A DNA stretch of 9,813 bases from Flavobacteriales bacterium. GTDB taxonomy: Bacteria; Bacteroidota; Bacteroidia; Flavobacteriales; Flavobacteriaceae. The position numbers and the translations under genes are program-made. Shown one piece after another: positions 1-6,861 of this stretch; the stretch's first letter is position 1; the number at the start of each line of letters is the position of its first letter. The notes beneath the pieces were generated by a model. It saw only the letters and a list, made by a program, of their open reading frames with translations. It was not told the DNA's origin and made no database searches. The stretch lies in contig JALVEJ010000180.1 of NCBI GenBank assembly GCA_027031025.1, forward strand, positions 1-9,813, given 5' to 3'.

Positions 1-44
1 TTTACAATTCGAAATATTGATAATCCACAATAATTTTTCACGTT

Positions 45-635
45 ATGAAACTAAAACTATTATACATTTTAACAGCTATCACACTGACAAGCTGTATCAA
101 ATTGGGTCCCGGTTTTCAAAATAAAAAAGACGAGCCACACCCCCCGTCCGGTCTCAATCATTTTTATTTTTATACAGAACTAAACGGACAAGATGTACTC
201 TATGTAGCTAAAAAATCCTTTGGACTTGGTTTAGGAGACAATATGCCGGCCATCGAATTTGATCAACAATCCGGCGCTAATTATCAAGGACAAGCCTTAT
301 ACGGCAACAATCATAACATATTCCGGTTTGAACTCTTTTTTAACGGCGGTATAACTCATACAGGCACATATTTGTTAAAAGCAACCGATTCGCCGGAATA
401 TGATATTCACGTAACCAATCTCAATCAACATCAAGCTTTTCTATTCTTAGCAAACCGGGGAATATTTCTATCCAAAGACAATTGTGGTAGCATAGACATC
501 ACCTATTTATCGCCCGATAAAAAAGAATTTAAAGGCAAGTTTAATATGACTTTGTATGCATACAACAGACAAGATTCCATAAAAATAAAAAACGGACATT
601 TTTGGATCAATATCGATAGTTTGTATCATCAATAA
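45..635 (+). CDS. Small lipoprotein of unknown function
   Basis: A 196-residue protein with a short basic N-terminus, a hydrophobic stretch and a lipobox (LTSC) placing the lipidated cysteine at residue 17. It should therefore be exported and lipid-anchored in the envelope. The mature part has no recognisable catalytic motif and is rich in aromatic residues, Asn and Gly. Its C-terminal third (about residues 145-190) alternates short strands in a pattern resembling small Bacteroidota lipoproteins with a beta-sandwich domain (DUF6252-like); that family suggestion is from memory and weak. The ATG start is preferred because it gives a clean signal sequence directly. Only 44 bases of upstream sequence are in the window, without a clear TAnnTTTG box, so it may be the end of an operon that begins outside. 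It converges on the M1 peptidase gene. Function is not known. Confidence 0.85.
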   Translation: MKLKLLYILTAITLTSCIKLGPGFQNKKDEPHPPSGLNHFYFYTELNGQDVLYVAKKSFGLGLGDNMPAIEFDQQSGANYQGQALYGNNHNIFRFELFFNGGITHTGTYLLKATDSPEYDIHVTNLNQHQAFLFLANRGIFLSKDNCGSIDITYLSPDKKEFKGKFNMTLYAYNRQDSIKIKNGHFWINIDSLYHQ

Positions 636-639
636 ACAT

Positions 640-686
640 AAAAAAAACCGCAAACATTCAAAAACATTTGCGGTTTAGTTTTTTTT
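640..686. terminator. Bidirectional intrinsic terminator between convergent genes
   Basis: A perfect 10-bp stem (645-654 pairs with 667-676; arms AAACCGCAAA and TTTGCGGTTT) encloses a 12-nt loop. It has an A-tract on the left (640-647) and a T-tract on the right (679-686), so it can terminate transcription from either side. It fills nearly the whole 57-base gap between the lipoprotein stop codon and the M1 peptidase stop codon. Confidence 0.9.
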
Positions 687-692
687 AACTTT

Positions 693-2975
693 TTAAAATT
701 TCGATTTTTCTTTTAGTTTATCAAATTCTGATTTTTGCTTGGTTTTAGGCCACACATTATTAGACATATCAATATCAGCCGTTAAATTTTCGGGATCTAA
801 TTCAATTTTTACGATTTCCTTGTCCGATGGTATCATTTTACTGACTTTTTTGTCGTTAAACCGCCATATTTTAGCCGGATATATCACTTGTTTGGTCGAA
901 CCGTCTTTATAGGTTAAGCGCAAAACAATAGGCATCACCAATTCGCCGTTTTGTTCAAATTCAACCCGATAAAAATATTTAGGTGTTTTTAAACGATTAA
1001 TCTCATCTCTGGTAAAGTTTTCTTTGAGAAATTGTTTCAAATTAACCGCTCGGTCCAATAAAGGTTTATGAGATTTCATATCCGGTGTAAAATCGGGGCT
1101 GTTTTCGGTTATTAAGGATACGAAAGGCGGAAAATCTTCCACTTTCATACCATAGCTTTTAGCCATATTTTTGATGCGTTGCGTCGGTTTGTCGGTCACA
1201 TAAAATTTACTGACTTTGGTAATCCCCATTTCGTTAACTCTGGTGGTATAGAACCAACCGCGCCAAAACCAATCCAAATCTACCGCCGAAGCATCTTCCA
1301 TTGTGCGGAAAAAATCTGCCGGTTCGGGGTGTTTAAATTTCCAACGATTGGCATAAGTTTTAAAAGCTTTGTCAAAAAGTTTATGTCCCATAATCACTTC
1401 ACGCAACATATATAAGCCCGCAGCCGGTTTGCTATATGCCGTCATACCGCGGTTATACATCAAATCCGAATTAACCATAATAGGATGCATTTTGCTTTGA
1501 TCACCTTTCATAAACGGCACCACTTGTTTGGGCAAACCACGCGAATGCAATTTAAAGCCCAATTTTTTTTCATAAGCTTGTTCTGCCAAGAGTTCGGTAA
1601 AAGTATTCAGCCCTTCATCCATCCACATCCATTGTCTTTCATCGGAATTGACAATCATGGGGAACCAGTTGTGACCTACTTCATGGGTTATGACTTTAAT
1701 CATGCCATTACGGGTGCGCTCGCTGTATTTACCTTCTTTATCGGGGCGTCCGTAATTCCAACAAATCATGGGATATTCCATGCCTTGACGAAACGCATTG
1801 ACCGAAATAGCCTTATGATACGGATAATCAAATAAATGTTTGGAATATTCTTTTAAAGTATTGGCAACCGTACGGGTAGAATATTTTTCCCAAAGCGGTT
1901 GGGCTTCTTTCGGATACATGGAAACCGCCATGACGGTTTTGGTTGGCAATTTAACCGCCATCATATCATAGATAAATTTCCGCGATGAAGCAAAAGCAAA
2001 ATCCCGCACATTCTTGGCTTTAAAATGCCAGGTTTTGGTCTCTTTTACATGTTTTTTTTCATGTTGACGTGCTTCGGCTTCGGTGACAATCATCACCGGT
2101 TTGTCATAAGTTTTTTGCGCCTTTAAATAACGTTTATATTGCTCCGGAGTCATCACCTCTTTTCGGTTAATCAAAACACCGGTGCCATCTAAAATATGGT
2201 CTGCCGGAGCAGTAATACTAACATCAAAATCGCCAAAGGGTAAAGTGAATTCGCCGGTTTGAATAAATTGCATATTTTGCCAGCCATTGACATCGTCGTA
2301 AACAGCCATACGAGGATAAAATTGCGCAATGATATAAAGATTGTTGCCGTCATCTTTAAAATGTTCATAGCCCGAACGTCCCCAATCTTCGGCAAAATTA
2401 TTAATATCATACCACCAATCAATATTAAAACTGGCACTTTGTCCCGGCTGTAACGGATGTGGCAAATCAATTCGCATCATAGTGTGATTGATAGTATAAT
2501 TCAAAGCTCGACCACGCAAATCGGTCACTTTGGTTATATGAAAACCGCCCTTGTAACCTTCATTGGTATATTGCGAAATAAACTTACCGGGGCGCAACAT
2601 CACATTACTACCGTCATCTTTAATTTGATCAGTATAAGAATTAGGTGCCCTCTTATTCTGGTCTAATTGCACCCAAAGATAATCCAAGTTATCCGGTGAA
2701 TTATTGACATAAGTAATGGTTTCGCTTCCTTTAATCTTGGGTTGCTTGGCGTCAATCAATTCAATATTCATATGATAATTAGCCCTGTTTTGATAATAAT
2801 CCGGTCCGGGCGCACCAGCCGCTGTTCTATATCGATTGGGGGTCGGTAACAAATCGGTTATTTGTCTAAACTTACTAGTATTATAATGCCCTTTTGGCAC
2901 TTTATTTTGATTTTTTTCTTGGGCATACCCCAAACTAATCCATAACAATAACAAACTGAAAACTTTATATTTCAT
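693..2975 (-). CDS. Secreted M1-family zinc metallopeptidase (aminopeptidase-like)
   Basis: A 760-residue protein with a classical signal peptide (hydrophobic core about residues 5-16, likely cleavage after Ala18 in GYAQ) and no lipobox, so probably periplasmic or secreted. The zinc site of clan MA is complete: HEVGH at 431-435 and the third ligand Glu454 exactly 18 residues later (HExxH-X18-E). Tyr514 in the segment AYSKPAAGLYML fits the transition-state tyrosine of M1 enzymes. The substrate-binding GxMEN motif appears as QGMEYP (397-402), as in a common bacterial M1 subgroup. An N-terminal beta domain covers about 60-290, the thermolysin-like catalytic domain about 300-560, and a C-terminal region ends in a Lys-rich tail. 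No type IX secretion C-terminal domain is evident. Expected role: removal of N-terminal residues from peptides during nutrient acquisition or peptide turnover. It is monocistronic, ending at the bidirectional terminator. Substrate specificity cannot be read from sequence. Confidence 0.95.
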   Translation of the reverse strand: MKYKVFSLLLLWISLGYAQEKNQNKVPKGHYNTSKFRQITDLLPTPNRYRTAAGAPGPDYYQNRANYHMNIELIDAKQPKIKGSETITYVNNSPDNLDYLWVQLDQNKRAPNSYTDQIKDDGSNVMLRPGKFISQYTNEGYKGGFHITKVTDLRGRALNYTINHTMMRIDLPHPLQPGQSASFNIDWWYDINNFAEDWGRSGYEHFKDDGNNLYIIAQFYPRMAVYDDVNGWQNMQFIQTGEFTLPFGDFDVSITAPADHILDGTGVLINRKEVMTPEQYKRYLKAQKTYDKPVMIVTEAEARQHEKKHVKETKTWHFKAKNVRDFAFASSRKFIYDMMAVKLPTKTVMAVSMYPKEAQPLWEKYSTRTVANTLKEYSKHLFDYPYHKAISVNAFRQGMEYPMICWNYGRPDKEGKYSERTRNGMIKVITHEVGHNWFPMIVNSDERQWMWMDEGLNTFTELLAEQAYEKKLGFKLHSRGLPKQVVPFMKGDQSKMHPIMVNSDLMYNRGMTAYSKPAAGLYMLREVIMGHKLFDKAFKTYANRWKFKHPEPADFFRTMEDASAVDLDWFWRGWFYTTRVNEMGITKVSKFYVTDKPTQRIKNMAKSYGMKVEDFPPFVSLITENSPDFTPDMKSHKPLLDRAVNLKQFLKENFTRDEINRLKTPKYFYRVEFEQNGELVMPIVLRLTYKDGSTKQVIYPAKIWRFNDKKVSKMIPSDKEIVKIELDPENLTADIDMSNNVWPKTKQKSEFDKLKEKSKF

Positions 2976-3001
2976 AGCCTTAAATTTTGCTTTTACTTAA
3001 A

Positions 3002-3009
3002 CAAAAATA
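3002..3009 (-). promoter_or_regulatory. Possible -7 promoter element of the M1 peptidase gene
   Basis: On the minus strand this reads TATTTTTG, a match to the Bacteroidota -7 consensus TAnnTTTG, ending 26 bases before the M1 start codon. A TTTG at 3022-3025 (minus strand) is too close (12 bases) for a standard -33 box, so support is partial. The surrounding sequence is nearly pure A/T, which makes chance matches easy. Confidence 0.35.
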
Positions 3010-3105
3010 TAATATTATTATCAAAATATAACACACTTAAATGCTAATAATTTGTTAATGAATAAACATGACTGACAACAAGACTTATACAACCAAAAAA
3101 AATAG

Positions 3106-3119
3106 CAGATAAATATCTG
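3106..3119. repeat. Short palindrome CAGATA-AA-TATCTG
   Basis: A perfect 6+6 inverted repeat with a 2-base spacer. Its core GATA-NN-TATC is the same as that of the FNR-like box at 3347-3362. It lies about 100 bases upstream of the predicted M1 promoter and about 235 bases upstream of the regulator promoter, so it could be a second operator for either gene. It is short enough to be chance. Confidence 0.3.
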
Positions 3120-3184
3120 ACTCTTTTTAAACAAAAGCAGGACAAATGCACCGGTTTAACCCTCCATAAACAAGACTTTTTAGA

Positions 3185-3197
3185 TTTGATAATCAAA
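3185..3197. repeat. Short palindrome TTTGAT-A-ATCAAA
   Basis: A perfect 6+6 inverted repeat around a single base. Each arm contains the canonical FNR half-site TTGAT/ATCAA, but the spacing is 1 base instead of the 4 that an FNR dimer needs. It is therefore not a standard FNR box; it could bind another dimeric regulator or be chance in A/T-rich DNA. Confidence 0.3.
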
Positions 3198-3346
3198 GCA
3201 TCAAACTGGGATTTAAGTTTTTAATAACAAATGAATTTCCATGTTTTTCTATCTTAACAAAATTTCAACCAATATAATCGGGTTTTTGACCGATAAATGT
3301 TAAATATATTTAAGATTTATTGTTTTTTAAACAAAGAGCTGATTTT

Positions 3347-3362
3347 AATGATATTTATCATT
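3347..3362. promoter_or_regulatory. FNR-like operator upstream of the Crp/Fnr regulator
   Basis: A perfect 7+7 inverted repeat, AATGATA-TT-TATCATT. Read as a Crp/Fnr-family site it is TGAT-N4-ATCA, matching the FNR consensus TTGAT-N4-ATCAA except for the outermost base of each half. Its centre (3354.5) is about 40 bases upstream of the transcription start inferred from the -7 box at 3381-3388. That is close to the class II activator position used by E. coli FNR (-41.5). It occupies the place of the -33 element, for which no TTTG is seen. Autoregulation by the adjacent regulator is an inference. Confidence 0.55.
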
Positions 3363-3380
3363 TTTTTTAGCTTTTTTTCT

Positions 3381-3388
3381 TAACTTTG
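3381..3388 (+). promoter_or_regulatory. -7 promoter element of the regulator-panB-rluA operon
   Basis: TAACTTTG matches the Bacteroidota -7 consensus TAnnTTTG exactly. Transcription would start near 3394-3396, giving a leader of about 54 bases before the ATG at 3449. No clear TTTG lies 17-23 bases upstream; that space is taken by the FNR-like palindrome, as expected for an activator-dependent promoter. This element also argues against the in-frame TTG at 3386 as a start codon, since it lies inside the promoter. Confidence 0.55.
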
Positions 3389-3448
3389 CTAATCATAGAA
3401 AACAGTTTCATTTATCAATATGATATTTGTGACATAAATACACAAACA

Positions 3449-4141
3449 ATGAAAAATTGTAATCTTTGTTTAATTCATCAATTGAATTCTTTTAAAACAC
3501 TCTCCAAAAAAGATTTGGATTATATTTCCGAGCATAAAAAAGTCTTACACTTTAAAAAAGGCGACTTGATATTAGAAGAAGGTAAACCCAGCCGGGCGGT
3601 ATATTGTTTGATGTCCGGAAAAGGCAAATTGTCCAAATACAATTCGTCCGGTAAAGAACAAATTATCCGTTTTGTCAAATCGGGGAATTTAATCGGATAC
3701 CGGTCAGTCTTTAATGATGAAGCCATTACGCTTAACCTTACTGCCATTGAAGATGTTACGGCTTGCGCCATTCCCAAGGAAGTCTATAAAAATTTATTGT
3801 CAAACAAAGATTTTACCCTTGAAATGTTGCGTTTGTTGAGCAACGATTTAAAGCTTGCCAATATGGTCATTTCACATTTGGCACAACATTCGGTCAGAGA
3901 ACGTCTTGCCGAAACCTTATTACATTTGGAAGATGTATTCGGAACAGACAGAGAAGGCAATATCAATATTCTCTTGTCTCGTGAAGAACTTGCCAATATT
4001 ATCGGAACCGCTTCCGAATCTGTTATCCGGATTTTGTCATCCTTTAAAAAAGAAGGCATTATCTTTTCAAAAGCTAAGAAAATCAAACTTTTAGACAAAA
4101 AAAGACTTTACAATATTGCCGAAGGGCTTGAACCTAAATAA
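3449..4141 (+). CDS. Crp/Fnr-family transcriptional regulator with FNR-like cysteines
   Basis: A 230-residue regulator. A cyclic-nucleotide-binding-type beta-roll covers about 25-115, the dimer helix about 120-145, and a winged-helix DNA-binding domain about 148-225. The recognition helix (about 189-200, ASESVIRILSSF) keeps Glu190 and Arg194, equivalent to FNR Glu209 and Arg213, which read the TGA of the half-site; FNR Ser212 is replaced by Ile193. Cysteines lie at 4, 7, 53 and 106. Cys4-X2-Cys7 aligns with FNR Cys20/Cys23, and Cys106 (ACAIP) with FNR Cys122 (VCEIP). The third FNR ligand, Cys29, is Asn13 here; Cys53 in VYC could stand in for it. Iron-sulfur or redox sensing is inferred, not shown. 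The longer frame starting at TTG 3386 is rejected because it begins inside the promoter and adds residues with no family counterpart. The gene heads an operon with panB, 2 bases downstream. Confidence 0.93.
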   Translation: MKNCNLCLIHQLNSFKTLSKKDLDYISEHKKVLHFKKGDLILEEGKPSRAVYCLMSGKGKLSKYNSSGKEQIIRFVKSGNLIGYRSVFNDEAITLNLTAIEDVTACAIPKEVYKNLLSNKDFTLEMLRLLSNDLKLANMVISHLAQHSVRERLAETLLHLEDVFGTDREGNINILLSREELANIIGTASESVIRILSSFKKEGIIFSKAKKIKLLDKKRLYNIAEGLEPK

Positions 4142-4143
4142 AT

Positions 4144-4959
4144 ATGAGCGTTCACAAAGAATACAAAAAAATTACGACTAAGCGCTTGTTTGATATGAAA
4201 CAAGCCGGCGAAAAAATTGCCATGCTGACAGCCTACGATTATACCATGGCAAAAATTTTGGACGCTACCGGTATTGATATTATCCTGGTGGGCGATTCCG
4301 CTTCCAACGTCATGGCAGGTCACGAAACGACTTTGCCTATTACATTAGACCAAATGATTTATCACGCCTCATCAGTCATCAGAGCGGTAAACCGTGCTTT
4401 GGTCGTAGTTGATATGCCTTTCGGAACCTATCAAGGCAATTCTAAAAAAGCTTTGGAGTCTGCCATCCGCATTATGAAAGAATCGGGCGGTCATGCTGTA
4501 AAACTTGAAGGCGGTGAAGAAATAGCCGATTCCATCACGCGCATTTTAAGCGCCGGTATTCCCGTTATGGGGCATTTGGGTTTAACCCCGCAATCCATAT
4601 ACAAATTCGGCACTTATACCGTCAGAGCCAAAGAAAAAGAAGAAGCCGAGAAATTGGTTAACGACGCCAAACTTTTAGAAAAATTAGGCGTATTTGCTTT
4701 GGTTTTGGAAAAAATTCCGGCTACTTTGGCAGAACAAGTCGCTAAAAGCGTTAAAATTCCCGTCATCGGCATCGGTGCCGGATCAGGTGTGGACGGACAA
4801 GTTTTAGTCATGCATGATATGTTGGGCATGACCAAAGATTTCAGCCCACGATTTTTACGTCGCTATGCTGACTTACACCAAATTATGACCGAAGCTTTTT
4901 CACAATATATCCAAGATGTCAAGTCGTTGGATTTTCCTAACGAAAAGGAACAATATTGA
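4144..4959 (+). CDS. panB: 3-methyl-2-oxobutanoate (ketopantoate) hydroxymethyltransferase
   Basis: A 271-residue cytoplasmic enzyme of normal family length. It transfers a hydroxymethyl group from 5,10-methylene-THF to 2-oxoisovalerate, the first committed step of pantothenate and then CoA synthesis. The (beta/alpha)8 barrel motifs are in order: MLTAYDYTMA (27-36), VGDSASNVM with metal ligand Asp51, VVDMPFGTY with metal ligand Asp90, VKLEGG with Lys120 and Glu122, GHLGLTPQS (143-151), VLEKIP with the probable catalytic base Glu189, and IGIGAGSGVDGQ (208-219). No key residue is missing. It starts 2 bases after the regulator stop codon, and its stop codon overlaps the start of the RluA-family gene, so it is almost certainly transcribed with both and probably responds to the same signal. 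The other pantothenate genes (panC, panD) are not in the window. Confidence 0.97.
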   Translation: MSVHKEYKKITTKRLFDMKQAGEKIAMLTAYDYTMAKILDATGIDIILVGDSASNVMAGHETTLPITLDQMIYHASSVIRAVNRALVVVDMPFGTYQGNSKKALESAIRIMKESGGHAVKLEGGEEIADSITRILSAGIPVMGHLGLTPQSIYKFGTYTVRAKEKEEAEKLVNDAKLLEKLGVFALVLEKIPATLAEQVAKSVKIPVIGIGAGSGVDGQVLVMHDMLGMTKDFSPRFLRRYADLHQIMTEAFSQYIQDVKSLDFPNEKEQY

Positions 4960-5651
4960 TGAAAACAAGCCTCGACAACCTTCAAATTGCTTATGAAGAC
5001 AATCATTTAATCGTTATCAACAAACGCCCGGGCGATATCGTTCAAGGTGATAAAACCGGTGATATGCCTCTGTCGGATATCGTTAAGGCGTATATCAAAA
5101 TAAAATACCGAAAACCCGGCAATGTATTTCTCGGTGTCGTCCATCGTATTGATCGGCCTACCAGCGGATTAGTAATGTTTGCCAAAACTTCCAAAGCTTT
5201 GACTAGACTTAACAAAGCACTAAAAAACAAAGAGATACAAAAAACCTACTGGGCTATTGTCAAACAGAAACCAACACCGGATGCCGGCACTTTGGTGCAC
5301 TATCTGAAAAAAAATCCGAAAAATAATAAAACAACGGTTTTTGACACCCCAACCAAAGATGCCAAAAAAGCTATATTACACTACAAAACATTGGCATCGT
5401 CAGACCGGTATCATCTGCTTGAAGTAGATTTGGAAACCGGCAGACCACATCAAATCAGAGCGCAATTGGCAAAAATAGGAATCCCGATTAAAGGCGACTT
5501 GAAATACGGCTACCCACGCAGCAATCCAAATGGAGGCATTTCGTTACATGCCAGAAAAATAGAACTAATCCACCCGGTCAAAAAAGAAATTTTAAGCGTC
5601 ATTGCCGACCCTCCAGAAGATGATATTTGGGAATATTTTAAAAAAAAATAA
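4959..5651 (+). CDS. RluA-family RNA pseudouridine synthase (no S4 domain)
   Basis: A 230-residue enzyme that isomerises specific uridines in rRNA or tRNA to pseudouridine. It has the RluA signature VHRIDRPTSGLVMFAK (61-76) with catalytic Asp65. It also has the conserved GRPHQIRAQL (161-170) and the KGDLKYG segment (178-184). There is no N-terminal S4 RNA-binding domain, so it resembles the short RluA/RluC-like group; the target site cannot be assigned. The ATG at 4959 is chosen over an in-frame TTG at 4956: it overlaps the panB stop codon by one base (TGATG), and an SD-like AGGA (4946-4949) lies 9 bases upstream, unusual in this window. This implies translational coupling to panB. It is the last gene of the operon and converges on the histidine kinase gene. 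Confidence 0.93.
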   Translation: MKTSLDNLQIAYEDNHLIVINKRPGDIVQGDKTGDMPLSDIVKAYIKIKYRKPGNVFLGVVHRIDRPTSGLVMFAKTSKALTRLNKALKNKEIQKTYWAIVKQKPTPDAGTLVHYLKKNPKNNKTTVFDTPTKDAKKAILHYKTLASSDRYHLLEVDLETGRPHQIRAQLAKIGIPIKGDLKYGYPRSNPNGGISLHARKIELIHPVKKEILSVIADPPEDDIWEYFKKK

Positions 5652-5652
5652 A

Positions 5653-5679
5653 TACAAAAAATAGTTTTATAAATTTGTA
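5653..5679. terminator. Weak A/T hairpin between convergent genes
   Basis: A 6-bp stem (5653-5658 TACAAA with 5674-5679 TTTGTA) with a 15-nt loop lies in the 64-base gap between the RluA-family stop codon and the histidine kinase stop codon. For the minus strand it is followed by a T-rich run (complement of the A-run 5641-5648). The stem is almost all A/T, so it would be a poor terminator. No better hairpin is visible in this gap. Confidence 0.25.
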
Positions 5680-5715
5680 AGTATGTAAAGTAATACAACC
5701 AAACAAGAACAACCC

Positions 5716-6855
5716 CTAAGCTTTTCGTAAAACAATCCTAAAACTGGTACCTTTTCCCAAAGTAGAATGTTTGACAAAAATTTTACCTTTATGATATTGT
5801 TCAATAATGCGTTTGCTCAAAGATAAACCCAAGCCCCAACCGCGTTTTTTGGTCGTATAACCGGGGTGAAAAACCTTTTGAAATTTTGAAGCAGGAATAC
5901 CTTTTCCGGTATCGCTGATATCTATAAAAACTTGTGGTCCGTTACTTGTAATTTCTATGCTGATGTCCCCTTTCCCTTCCATAGCATCAACCGCATTTTT
6001 AACCATATTTTCTATCACCCAAGAATACAGCTGTGCATTGAGCATGGTTTGTAATTTTTCAGGAGATTTGATAGTGATATTGACCAATTTGGAAGTTCTG
6101 CTTTTGATATAATGAATCGTGCGTTTGGTTACCTCTACAACATCTTGAGGCTCTAATTTTGGGGTCGAACCTATTTTTGAAAAACGCTGCGAAATCACAT
6201 TGAGGCGTTGCACATCTTTTTCTATTTCCTCTACCGGAATATCCGGATTGTTTTCAAGTTTTAATAATTCAACCCACCCTATCAAAGAGCTTAACGGCGT
6301 TCCTATTTGGTGTGCCGTTTCCTTGGCTAAGCCAGACCATAAACGGTTTTCATCAGACACTTTACTTGTATGATAATACAAATAAACTATCGTTGCAAAA
6401 AGCAAAAAAATTGCCACTAAGATAACCGGATAATACGTCAATTTGTTCAATAAAGACGAATCGCCATAATATAAAATTTGATAATCGTCATCGCCTAAAT
6501 CGAGTTTGAAATGCTTATCGGTCTTTTTAAAATCTTGTAATTTTCTTTGAATATAAGCCGGTTGATCTTTTGCTAGATTCCGGTGAAAAACGACTTCGCC
6601 TTTTTTATCGACAATGATAACCGGAATTGTATGATTTTTTTCTAAAATAGCAGAGGATAAATTAAGCAGCGCCGGATTATCGTCTTTGGTGTCCAACAAT
6701 TTTTGATAAGCCGAAGCTAGAATTTCCATTTTTGCCCGTTCTTCTTGTTTAAATTCCTGTAAAAAACGATTGGTTTCCCACAAAGTAACTGCCAGTGCCA
6801 ACAGGGTGGCACCGATAAAAACCGGTCGTTTATAGCGCGAAAGTAAGGCTCTCAT
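5716..6855 (-). CDS. Two-TM sensor histidine kinase (orphan)
   Basis: A 379-residue inner-membrane kinase. TM1 is about residues 10-27 and TM2 about 141-161; between them lies a periplasmic domain of about 110 residues (28-140) whose ligand cannot be read. After TM2 there is little room for a HAMP domain before the DHp helix with phosphoacceptor His182 (AHQIGTPLSSL). The ATPase domain follows: N-box ENMVKNAVDAM (282-292) with Asn287, G1 DTGKGIP (315-321), and the G2 region RGWGLGLSLS (338-347). The residue after the phospho-histidine is Gln instead of the usual Glu/Asp, a form often seen in Bacteroidota kinases. No response regulator is encoded in the window. The gene starts 6 bases after the glmS stop codon, so it is very probably cotranscribed with and coupled to glmS. 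Sensing cell-envelope state is a guess from that neighbour only. Confidence 0.93.
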   Translation of the reverse strand: MRALLSRYKRPVFIGATLLALAVTLWETNRFLQEFKQEERAKMEILASAYQKLLDTKDDNPALLNLSSAILEKNHTIPVIIVDKKGEVVFHRNLAKDQPAYIQRKLQDFKKTDKHFKLDLGDDDYQILYYGDSSLLNKLTYYPVILVAIFLLFATIVYLYYHTSKVSDENRLWSGLAKETAHQIGTPLSSLIGWVELLKLENNPDIPVEEIEKDVQRLNVISQRFSKIGSTPKLEPQDVVEVTKRTIHYIKSRTSKLVNITIKSPEKLQTMLNAQLYSWVIENMVKNAVDAMEGKGDISIEITSNGPQVFIDISDTGKGIPASKFQKVFHPGYTTKKRGWGLGLSLSKRIIEQYHKGKIFVKHSTLGKGTSFRIVLRKA

Positions 6856-6861
6856 AGATTT

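Larger units (their letters stand above)
2976..3448. other. Intergenic region between divergent M1 peptidase and regulator operon
   Basis: 473 bases with no gene that I can support. All ATG-initiated frames here are very short (14 codons or fewer). The region holds the likely promoters of both flanking genes at its two ends. It also holds three small perfect palindromes built on GAT/ATC half-sites (3106-3119, 3185-3197, 3347-3362) and a weak 5-bp hairpin (3277-3294). A 50-codon open frame without a usual start codon runs from 3072 to a double TAA stop at 3222-3227; it may be chance or a gene remnant. The stretch around 3120-3215 is visibly less A/T-only than the rest. Confidence 0.6.

Noticed and set aside
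693..760. Type IX secretion C-terminal domain on the M1 peptidase
   Set aside because: The C-terminus is a short Lys-rich tail after a domain ending near residue 745. I see no typical sorting-domain motif, so ordinary Sec export is the simplest reading.
1485..1835. 116-codon plus-strand frame inside the M1 peptidase gene
   Set aside because: Antisense to a conserved catalytic region including HEVGH; its composition follows from the real gene on the other strand.
3277..3294. Hairpin ATCGG ... CCGAT upstream of the regulator
   Set aside because: Only 5 bp with an 8-base loop and no T-tract; too weak to call a terminator or an operator.
3386..3448. Longer regulator frame starting at TTG 3386
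   Set aside because: The TTG is part of the TAACTTTG promoter element, so the codon would lie upstream of the transcript. The extra 21 residues have no counterpart in the Crp/Fnr family, while ATG 3449 gives the expected CxxC N-terminus.
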